A stretch of 64,000 nucleotides of DNA from Muricea muricata (Eukaryota; Cnidaria; Anthozoa; Malacalcyonacea; Plexauridae): contig OY979717.1 in the NCBI GenBank assembly GCA_963855995.1, positions 19,629,906 to 19,693,905 on the forward strand. Reading direction: 5' to 3'. Both the position numbers and the translations under genes were made by a program. Positions 55,731 to 64,000 of the stretch are shown here, one piece after another. How positions within the stretch are numbered: position 1 is the stretch's first letter; each line of letters starts with the position of its first letter. Under the pieces are notes generated by a model. The model saw only the letters and a program-made list of their open reading frames with translations. It did not search any database and was not told where the DNA came from.

Positions 55731-56060
55731 AATGTGAAAAACTTTGCCAAAATAAGCTTTGTAGTGCGACGAAAAGACTTTAGCACGTCATTTGACGTGA
55801 TCATGATCTATACAAAACAAAGCACGCCATTGGCTGTCGATAATTCTAAAATTGCTGTGATTGGCTCTTCACTGAAATGACGTCAACATGCATCTGTCCT
55901 CTAATAGATCACAGTTCTCGACCAATGAAAATCCAGAACGAACTCTGATTATTAAATAAAATCTAATTTGTCATGATTAATGCATAACTTGTATTTTTAT
56001 ACATTGCAGTTGTTTTATGTGCTGTGATTGGTCAATCGCATGTAGATAAATGCAACTACC
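55731..56060. other. Probable continuation of hairpin-family DNA
   Basis: CCAAT/ATTGG boxes occur at about 55828, 55858, 55921 and 56030, next to hairpins on both sides. No gene recognised. Confidence 0.35.
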
Positions 56061-56068
56061 ATGCAATC

Positions 56069-56135
56069 TGCAGATAACTCAGTTACTTGCTACCAGAGAT
56101 CAGTTACTGGCTAGCAAATAAGTGAGTTATCTGCA
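56069..56135. repeat. Hairpin with AACTCAGTTACTTGCTA arms
   Basis: TGCAGATAACTCAGTTACTT pairs with AAGTGAGTTATCTGCA and GCTACC with GGCTAGC; the loop is about 15 bases. GTGATTGGTCAATCGCATG precedes it. Confidence 0.8.
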
Positions 56136-57949
56136 TGTTGAGCCATGATCAATGCAGATTATTACGGTATGCTGTATTTGTTGGCATGGCAACAAAACAA
56201 AGCTAATAAATGTTTTAGTCTTTGTAAAGAGTGTTTTTTATGTTCTAAATAAATCTATTCTTGCATTACCTCAACATTGAGAATTATGCATATCACAAAA
56301 ACCTCATCCAATAATTGTTAAATAATTTATCCCATTAAATTTTTAAACTTATATGGCTTTGTGTGTTTTAAGTATACAATTATAGTATTAAATCGTTTGA
56401 AGAGGGTTTGATATGTGTTTACACTTTGGACAGCTGCTAATTTTGAAAATATGATTTACTAACTGAATATCTAACACCATCCCAGTCTGCTTTGCTTTGC
56501 TCGTAAAAATGTAAACCAGTGTTTTGATCAAAACAGATCTGGAAGTTTTCAAAATTTGGACATTAATGTTTACACCTTTGTTCCTCTTTGTTATGAGCAA
56601 AACTGACGCACAGAACAAACTGTAACCAGCAACCAGTAATCTCTAATAAGCGTTGCCTCATAAAGAAGTGAGAGTGACAAGTGCCTAGTACACTTTTACC
56701 TTTGATGGCGGATGAAATGCATAAAAAGGAAAGCTATATGAACAGTGAAAGGTAATTGAGCTAAAGTCATTTCCTAAACGTACGCAAATTAATGCAAATG
56801 CCAGCATACAGAGAGATCCACAGACTGAAACCTGCTAGCTTGGTGCATGTTCCTACTTAATCTGCTTATTTTTTTCCTATTTACAAAAGTAGATTGCTGT
56901 CAATTTAGACAAAATAAAAAACAGCTGAGGGTAGATTTTGATGTACCACCATGTACAAGTTATAGACTAATACTTTCAATTCACAGAATTTGCTTTCCTG
57001 CTAATAATTTTGGCAAATTGCAAATGATGCACTGCACCAATAACACAATTTAGTATTTGGATATGATGCCATATTTATTTGGTTTGATGTGCAAATGGAG
57101 AATAATTAGTTGAGTGTTAATTGCAATCAGCAATGAATTAAACATAACATAAAATATATTCAAAAGTTGCTAATAATATATTATATTAAAAATTTCTACC
57201 AAACAATTATGCACCAATCAATATAAACAAACACAAACCAAATGTTGGGGCATAGTTGACATTATTAGGCAATAACTGCAGTTTTTAGAGCTCATCAGCT
57301 TCATGTAAAATTATTAGCAAAGCAATGATTGCTAATACTACACTCCAGTCCCGGGCATATTGGGATAGGGGAGATATACTAATTAATGCATTATGACTGA
57401 TAAACAAATATTTTTAGCTTTTTCTCAATATTTTGTCTTTCATATACATTTTGAAATGTCATATGCCTGCTTAATGTAGGTTTACTAAATTTAATAGAAA
57501 ATGTTCTGCCACAAGCTTGAATGTTTTTATCTAACTATACACAGATGCATGCGAAACACAGTCAAAGCCTGCAATAAATGTTGTCAGGTTGCATTAAATA
57601 AATGCTACCTACACTATCTGCTGCACGTGTTTGTACCTCCATTTAATGGCATTCCATTTAATTTGGCATTACATTTAATACCCACCCCCGCCCCCCCCCC
57701 CCCTCCCCCCCCCAACACCCTTGTAGATCACGTTTTCTAAGAAGTTGGTTGAAAGGGGGTTGGATATTAAATGGAATTGTCCAGTAAAGAATATGTCAAA
57801 TATCTAACAAAATATTAAAAGTAAATCGCTATATATACAATAACAATAAATACTGACCTTAACAGACATTACTTTGCTAATAAAGATTTCACACAACTTC
57901 GGAATCAAGATGAATTTGATCAACCTGTTGCAATAAATGTATTTGTCGT
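56136..57949. other. No gene recognised; C-rich tract at 57681-57714
   Basis: AT-rich DNA, possibly the first intron or upstream flank of MTAP. The C-rich run is interrupted by single G, T and A. ATTTAATGGCATTCC and TTAAATGGAATT words flank it in opposite orientation, a possible tiny MITE (57640-57780). Confidence 0.4.
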
Positions 57950-58380
57950 TCTATATAATAAATTATTATATGGCTTTGAAGATTCCTGCATTCCCTGATT
58001 GGTCGACGTGCGGTCCGTAACAACCCGTATTCGGACCGTGTCCGTAAATTTCCGTATTCGGACCGGTTGTCTTATGGCCTATGCCAGTGTTTTTAATTAT
58101 CGCATTTTTTACTGCTTGCGATATATCTATTAATGAAATTAATATTTTACTGATATGTTTGAAAACTTTATGTGTGAAAAATAAAGTTTTGTCATGTTGA
58201 ACTTTTTTGCATTCCAATCAACAAAACCACGATCGACGTCACAAAGTCGTTTTAGCCAATCAGCTTTCACCTCAAAAATCTTGTACTCGTATGCAAGACA
58301 TAACGACTCAGCCAGTTGTAAAAGTGTGATTTGTCTTACGAAGTTTACAAAATTTGATTGTATTTCTAACATTTACTTGT
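57950..58380 (-). other. Repeat-like segment with a 77-residue minus-strand ORF
   Basis: AATTATTATATGG and GATTGGTCGACG lie at its left. CCGTATTCGGACCG words repeat at 58025-58065. The minus frame 58139-58372 (LQLAESLCLAYEYKIFEV, KADWLKRLCDVDRGF) looks protein-like, but the plus strand is open too. It may be part of a repetitive element; function unknown. Confidence 0.3.
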
Positions 58381-59395
58381 AATTTGTCCCTATAAATTCG
58401 CATTAAAATGTATACAGGAAGCGAAGTGTGATATCGGCAATACACTAGTTAGATGACGCAAAAATGTATCGGGTTTCAACCTCGAGTATTCGACAAGAAC
58501 AAAGCATGTGCCTTCAACTGAAGATCAACTTTTTCAATTTGTACTTTCAGCTTCCCGACAACAACTGTAACGTCATTATTTTTGCTTCCGGCAAAATTTC
58601 ACATTTCACATCTTTACACATATTTACTCAAATTACATAGGCCAGAATAAGAATTGCATGCGACATGTCGCACCATGTAAACCGACCTTAAATCATACGC
58701 AAAACTCAAAGGTGGAATGCGCATCATATATAGATTTTATTGTCGAGCGTGAAAGCTAAACAATCAGCCAGTGATACAGTCTGTACGTTCAAGGCATGCG
58801 GTATGAATAACTATAGTTGTCTTTCATGTTTCAATTATAATGATAAATCTTTTGCAGTTTTGCTATTACTAAATATAATTCAGACGTGATTTCAGCTTTG
58901 AGCAATTTGCGTCAAGTTGGCAATGCTGGAACGATTTGATTCAAAGAACATAATAAACGTTCAGAACTTATGGGGAATTGGTCAATATTTTACTGTACAG
59001 TGCATTTGAAATACATTTCATAAAGATTTTACATTAATAAGTTCTGTCTGTACACCACATTTAGAAAGAACATAACAAATGAATGCATGAGACTCAACAA
59101 ATTATGGTGGCAATCTGTCTAAAACTTAACAGCTATATGGAACTTATGATTCATTTTAGAAAACAGTAGTTTTTTTAGTGTTTGTGGCGATATTCCCACT
59201 GGCAAAATATATTATTATTATGATTTGTAACTGATGGCCATTTTTTTTGTCAGGCTTACAAATGTATATTATTATATTGAGCAATGGAAGTCACACTTCT
59301 TAAGCATTATGGACCAGCAGCAGAATGTCTGTACTTGTGCATCATGATGACACTTGCTACATGAATAGCCAGCTAATTTCTTGGCAAGTGAGAGT
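58381..59395. other. No gene recognised
   Basis: AT-rich intergenic DNA without clear repeats, open frames or splice-bounded exons. Confidence 0.45.
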
Positions 59396-59506
59396 TAAAT
59401 ACCGAGAAGGAGGGCTGTATGTCATATACAGCCCCCGAGGACGCGCAGCGTCCGAGGGCTGTATATGACATACATCCCGACTTTCGAGGTATTTAACTAA
59501 CTTATT
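59396..59506. repeat. Hairpin with GCGCAGCGTCC tip
   Basis: Arms AAATACCGAGAAGGAGGGCT and GACTTTCGAGGTATTT, plus GTATGTCATATACAGCCC and GGGCTGTATATGACATAC, form a long stem with GGACGCGCAGCGTCC at the tip. A smaller perfect palindrome, GGGCTGTATCTGAGATACAG plus CCC, lies at 59609-59631 and re-uses the arm sequence. Confidence 0.88.
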
Positions 59507-59631
59507 TTATTTTTGAGGAGGTTTTCTAGTAGAATCTTTCGACTTTAAACAATTTAAGTCGAAATTCGTCGAGATTTTTCCACAAGTTTGATCTAATTAT
59601 TTATTCAAGGGCTGTATCTGAGATACAGCCC

Positions 59632-60446
59632 GCGGTACATCAAAGAAAACCGACTCAAATATAAAATAATTAAAGATAAAGCCATCATGCAGAACTTCAT
59701 AAAGAGAAGTTTAAGAAACTAGGCTTCTTTCATTGGAGAAGTTCTCCTGCCTGTCTGGCAGATTGACACCAGCACTTATCAAAAAATATTAACAAATTTA
59801 ATGTCAATTCAATTTTATGTACAAATATTTTTCAAAGCTCAGAAAGTATATGAGTAGAATTACAACTGCATCTAATAGCCCACATAACTTCACGGCATGA
59901 ATCATTTTCTAGAGCACTATTATCAACTATGATATATAGTGAAATATTACCTACTGAGATAAGTAGACAATGGTAAACAAAGAAAGAATTGAAAAGCTAT
60001 ACAAGTTGTTCAAACCTGAACTAAAAAAAGAAGGCAACGAACTTACTACATTTCAATTAAACATGTTGACTACCTCTGAAGTCCAAACTGGGCAGGCACC
60101 ACTATACTAAATTTTAATATAAATCGTTTAATACATTACTTTGTATTGCATGTGTTGTATGTGATGTGTAACTTTTATAATTAGTTTAATTGCCATTTAC
60201 AGCAAGACAGCACGCAATAATATACAGCATAACGATACTAGTCAAGGAACACGGCTGCCTAACTTTCGACACCAAAAACATTTCGAGAAAATTTGAGTTA
60301 GGCGAATTTATAACTTCGCCACGCGTTGGGTGCGAGCGGGATCAAAATAACGTTTTTCCACGTGTACTTCGAGATCAAAGAAAAAATAATAGAATAATAG
60401 AAAAAGAAATATATTATTATGTTTATGACTGGGCTTATGATTATTG
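59632..60446. other. No gene recognised
   Basis: AT-rich DNA up to the (TA)n tract. A 148-residue frame starting at 60190 owes its length to the TA repeat; its first 80 residues are unremarkable. Confidence 0.45.
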
Positions 60447-60617
<171 letters not shown>

Positions 60618-60692
60618 TGCCATTGCCTGGTTATAAATTTATTAAAACTAAGATAAAACTTCTACAGGCATAAAAGAGAAAATATTTATTCC

Positions 60693-60726
60693 CAAACGTT
60701 TCGCCGGCTAAGGCTTCATCAGTGGA
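60693..60726 (-). ncRNA. Hammerhead-ribozyme-like core, left arm
   Basis: CTGATGA, then AGCC-TTAGCC-GGC, then GAAACGTTTGGG on the minus strand. Identical to the right-arm core; differs from the 24383 core in the loop and at the variable seventh core base. Confidence 0.6.
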
Positions 60727-60844
60727 GTGCTGAAATACAATATCTAGATTCTATATATACAAGTGATACTAATTAAAATCCTATACTAAAATATGTGAGT
60801 GAATTAAAACAATATAAATTATTCTGTAGATAGCAATAGAGTAC

Positions 60845-61246
60845 TCAAACACTAATTATTCTTCCTACGCAGCCATTCATTAACTTGTCAACACGATTTT
60901 GAATTTCAAATGCTTCAATGTATTTACGTTCTGAATGTTGTGGTATATTAGCATGCAAAATCCTCCAATTGATATCTGATAAGGTAGGGGTTCCATTCTT
61001 ATGAGAAAGAAGATGTTTGTGGACAGTTTGTTTAGTTGTAATGTGCTCTTTGACGCGCGACCCTACTGTTCTGCTCGTTTCTCCAACATAAACAGTACCG
61101 CATTGTTGACATGTAATCTCGTATACAACGTTCTTGATCTGGCATCGATTTGATCTTTTAGCTGATTTGCATGTTTGACAGCTTTGTGGGCATTCTAGTC
61201 TTTCTTTACTTGGAGCAAAAACACGCGACGATGGTTTGCCATTCAC
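60845..61246 (-). CDS. Penelope-like GIY-YIG endonuclease domain, left arm
   Basis: 133 residues from NGKPSSRVFAPSKERLECPQ through a Cys cluster (CQTCKSAKRSNRC) to VVYEITCQQCGTVYVGETSR, TVGSRVKEH and SERKYIEAFEIQ, ending GCVGRIISV. Catalytic Tyr, Arg and Glu are present. RT is absent owing to 5' truncation. Confidence 0.85.
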   Translation of the reverse strand: MNGKPSSRVFAPSKERLECPQSCQTCKSAKRSNRCQIKNVVYEITCQQCGTVYVGETSRTVGSRVKEHITTKQTVHKHLLSHKNGTPTLSDINWRILHANIPQHSERKYIEAFEIQNRVDKLMNGCVGRIISV

Positions 61247-61314
61247 AAAAGTTAATCTGACATTATCAATACCCGATCGGCGTATTACTGAGATGGCAAA
61301 CTATCGTCGCGTGT

Positions 61315-61598
61315 TTTTATACGAGATTACATGTCAACAATGCGGTATTGTTTATGTTGGAGAAACGAGCAGAACAGTAGGGTCGCGCGTCAAAGAGCAC
61401 ATTACAACTAAACAAACTGTCCACAAACATCTTCTTTCTCACAAGAATGGAACCCCTACCTTATCAGATATCAATTGGAGGATTTTGCATGCTAATATAC
61501 CACAACATTCAGAACGTAAATACATTGAAGCATTTGTAATTCAAAATCGTGGTGACAAGTTAATGAATGGCTGCGTAGGAAGAATAATCAGTGTTTGA
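61315..61598 (+). pseudogene. Penelope-like GIY-YIG domain, right arm (internal deletion)
   Basis: It reads YEITCQQCGIVYVGETSRTV to HSERKYIEAFVIQ and ends GCVGRIISV. The conserved Glu of AFEIQ is Val here (AFVIQ), and the Cys cluster is deleted, so it is likely inactive. Confidence 0.8.
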
Positions 61599-61716
61599 GT
61601 ACTCTATTGCTATCTACAGAATAATTTATATTGTTTTAATTCACTCACTTATTTCAGTATAGGATTTTAATTAGTATCACTTGTATATATAGGATCTAGA
61701 TATTGTATTTCAGCTC

Positions 61717-61752
61717 TCCACTGATGAAGCCTTAGCCGGCGAAACGTTTGGG
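61717..61752 (+). ncRNA. Hammerhead-ribozyme-like core, right arm
   Basis: CTGATGA, AGCC-TTAGCC-GGC, GAAACGTTTGGG on the plus strand, the same as the left arm. Confidence 0.6.
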
Positions 61753-61825
61753 AATAAATATTTTGTCTTTTATGCCTGTAGAAGTTTTATCTTAGTTTTA
61801 ATAAATTTATAACCAGGCAATGGCA

Positions 61826-61990
<165 letters not shown>

Positions 61991-63158
61991 CTTTTCTCGA
62001 ACTTTTGCATATTCTGTCGTCAACTTTAGCAATTGAATGACTGCAATGTGACTCACTATATTTTAGAATCCAAGCAGTGTCTCCTTAAATACTTAATATG
62101 AACACGTACGTTTTGTATAAAGAAGAAAAGTTTTTGAGTTAAATTTCCAGACACTGAATTTAAAAGAGGAGAGTGCACGTCGTCTCATTGGGCCATTTTA
62201 TGATAAACTACAGCCATTAATTAATTTTGCCGAATGAAGAGAAAAAGAATATCGTGAATGCATGCACACGAGGCGGCGCATTGCGAAATAATATGAACAA
62301 AAATTACATCGTTCTTCGAATGCAGAACGACGCTGAAATTTGCAATGATCAGTGCTGCCAGATCATAAATAGCAGGGCCGTGTAAAACAAAAAAGTAATG
62401 AAATTACCCTTTCTCACGACCTGCGAACAGGTGCATGTCCGCCATGTTTGGGGTACCGAGTAGCGCGAAGAGCGAGATGGAAAACACGACAAAAGTTGTT
62501 TTTTAAAAGCAAACTACAATGTTGGAGTTGAAGTTTTAAATGGTTAAAAATAAGCAGGCAGTTTGATCTTTCGTTGGTAAGTAAAAAGTATAGTTACTTT
62601 CATCCTGGAGAAATTCTGGTGTCAAACTTGCTAAATATAGAGAAAAATGATTTTGAACGAGCGAGGAGCCAACTCAAGGTGAGAACATTTTCGTACTCAA
62701 TTGCTGGGTTTTCAAATCCGAGCTATGTCAATTCTACTACACTTAAGGTCATATCATTTGGTACATGTTATCATGGACCGTTTCTGCATCTGGATTCGGT
62801 AAAAACAAGGCACTAGTACAAAAATTTAAAAGTTTTTTTGTTGTTTTTAAAACATGATCGCGATATTGAGTCGACGATTTAACGTTTTGTTCCTCCTATA
62901 GTAATATTTTCTGAACCCAAGCAAAATAAACAGCAAAAAAGGTTGTAAGTGGTTATATAAAATTTTTATATGTAAATTCTTAAATGTGAGCTACTGCACG
63001 TACATCAAATTTGAGCACTTTCAAAAGCAGTACATGTACAGCCTACTGCAAAGATTATAATTGCTGGCGTTGTTATTACAAAAGCCCGTTTTCGACCGTC
63101 TAAAATTTCGTACACTTACTTCTAAAAATGCAGATTTATGACTAAGTAAGTAGGTAAT
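61991..63158. other. No gene recognised
   Basis: Intergenic. Around 62430-62510 GC content rises and a short frame MSAMFGVPSSAKSEMENTTK occurs, possibly a promoter or first exon, but no splice donor or partner was found. Confidence 0.4.
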
Positions 63159-63402
63159 AGAGAGCTTAAGCAAGCGACGTTTTTGTCAACACGGACGGCA
63201 GCCGGAAGTAAGTTGCATCGTTATAGATGGCGAATGATGGCGTCAGCCGTTCTCGTTTGAATTCAACAACGGCAGTCAGTCAACTTTCACGTTCATGATT
63301 TCAAACAAGAACGGCTGACGCCATCATTCGCCATCTATAACGACGCAACTTACTTCCGGCTGCCGTCCGTGTTGACAAAAACGTCGCTTGCTTAAGCTCT
63401 CT
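63159..63402. mobile_element. Foldback MITE with ~100 bp near-perfect arms
   Basis: Starts AGAGAGCTTAAGCAAGCGAC and ends with its complement; the arms (63159-63262, 63300-63402) continue through GGCAGCCGGAAGTAAGTTGC and GGCGAATGATGGCGTCAGCC. AAT borders both sides and may be a 3-base duplication. Centre about 38 bases. The arms are almost identical, hence young. Confidence 0.88.
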
Positions 63403-63588
63403 AATTTATATTATCATTCACTTTATAGTATACTCAATTGTGATTGGTTAATTTACCTACAAATAACTGCGTGAAAATATCGATTTTGCTGCAAATAATG
63501 GTGCAAACAGTTTACTGAGCATGCGCACTTTAAAAATGATTCGTCAGCGAAAATTAAAAAATATCGTTGCTGTTTTAAAAATGTAAAC

Positions 63589-63716
63589 ATGGTTCGTTTT
63601 GTTGATTTGTCCGAAAATGAATTGTCCTTTTTACTACAAGAAAAAGATGCAGAAAATACAAAAAAGTTCCTTGAAGAAAAAGGATTGAGCGAAGGCGAAT
63701 TAATTACGATGTTTGG
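63589..63716 (+). CDS. Candidate first exon, possibly of a recombinase-type gene
   Basis: The frame MVRFVDLSENELSFLLQEKD then ENTKKFLEEKGLSEGELITM ends at TTTGG/GTAATA, a plausible donor; an in-frame stop follows at once. N-termini of this kind remind me of cnidarian Crypton-type proteins, but this is memory only. GTGATTGGTTAATTTACC (63438-63455) lies upstream and a hairpin downstream (63861-63935), as at the recombinase element. The rest would lie outside the window. Confidence 0.35.
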
Positions 63717-63860
63717 GTAATATTTATCGTTGTGTAAGTAAAATTGAATTAAACTTTTTTTTCTCGTTTGACTCTTCTTGTATTTTTCATTATACTTGCT
63801 ACCCATCAAAATTTACTATACTTATCCGTGAATTATAAAACAATTATTAAACTCGGCTAT

Positions 63861-63935
63861 CGCAAAATATCGCGATTTACCCGTGGCTCGCAAAATAATT
63901 GATCTGCTCGCCACTGATAAATCACGATATTTTGC
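63861..63935. repeat. Hairpin near the window end
   Basis: GCAAAATATCGCGATTT pairs with AAATCACGATATTTTGC; the loop is about 40 bases and contains two further GCTCG words. Confidence 0.8.
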
Positions 63936-64000
63936 TCAACCTTGTCCAATAATTGTATAGTATTTTAACAAAGGATAGTCAGCAGCCTTGTTTATTTCTA

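Overview
The window is AT-rich eukaryotic DNA. It has introns with GT/AG borders, long (TA)n tracts, and far more mobile-element sequence than host gene. I infer an invertebrate animal, most likely a cnidarian and probably an anthozoan. The grounds are the mix of retroelements (CR1/L2-type LINEs, Penelope-like elements with GIY-YIG domains, DIRS- and Ngaro-type tyrosine-recombinase retroelements, a Crypton-like element), many foldback MITEs, and animal-type ELAV and MTAP genes. This is inference; no rRNA, tRNA or mitochondrial marker was seen.

Host genes. (1) An intronless ELAV-like gene with three RRMs, minus strand, 6493-7503. (2) A three-exon plus-strand gene (19907-20206, 23766-24097, 29083-29623) encoding 390 residues. 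All splice phases agree and the N-terminus is of myristoylation type, but I do not recognise the family. A decayed paralogue of its last exon lies at 44640-44794 and 46817-46966, split by a 2 kb element. (3) Four exons of S-methyl-5'-thioadenosine phosphorylase (MTAP), minus strand, 52968-55416. Its first exon, one short middle exon and its last exon were not found.

Mobile layer, left to right. 530-3408 holds an inverted repeat pair. 8288-8672 is a palindrome-rich MITE. 9772-15100 is a LINE (minus) broken by three different DNA transposons (10052-10930, 12663-13131, 13703-14502), each with its target duplication. 15844-18673 is a DNA element with a nested zinc-finger ORF and several satellites. 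Intron 1 of gene 2 (20207-23765) holds a DIRS-like relic. Intron 2 (24098-29082) holds a Penelope-like 3' end, mariner-type elements and other MITEs. 29660-31607 is a large foldback, and 33327-33982 is another. 34022-38911 is a 4.9 kb two-gene DNA transposon: SAP/SWIM/YqaJ facing a THAP-DDE fusion. 39261-43802 is an Ngaro-like element with split direct repeats. 44795-46816 is a tyrosine-recombinase (Crypton-like) element with hairpin ends. 48817-52740 is a second LINE just beyond MTAP. 60615-61828 is a palindromic pair of Penelope-like 3' ends between (TA)n tracts. Three hammerhead-ribozyme-like cores accompany the Penelope-like pieces.

The strongest candidate for something little described is a set of long imperfect hairpins next to a TTTATTATAT motif and a GATTGG/CCAATC box. 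They bound the tyrosine-recombinase element and also occur without any gene at 34811-35465, which suggests autonomous and non-autonomous members of one hairpin-ended family. No searches or folding programs were run; all identifications are by eye.
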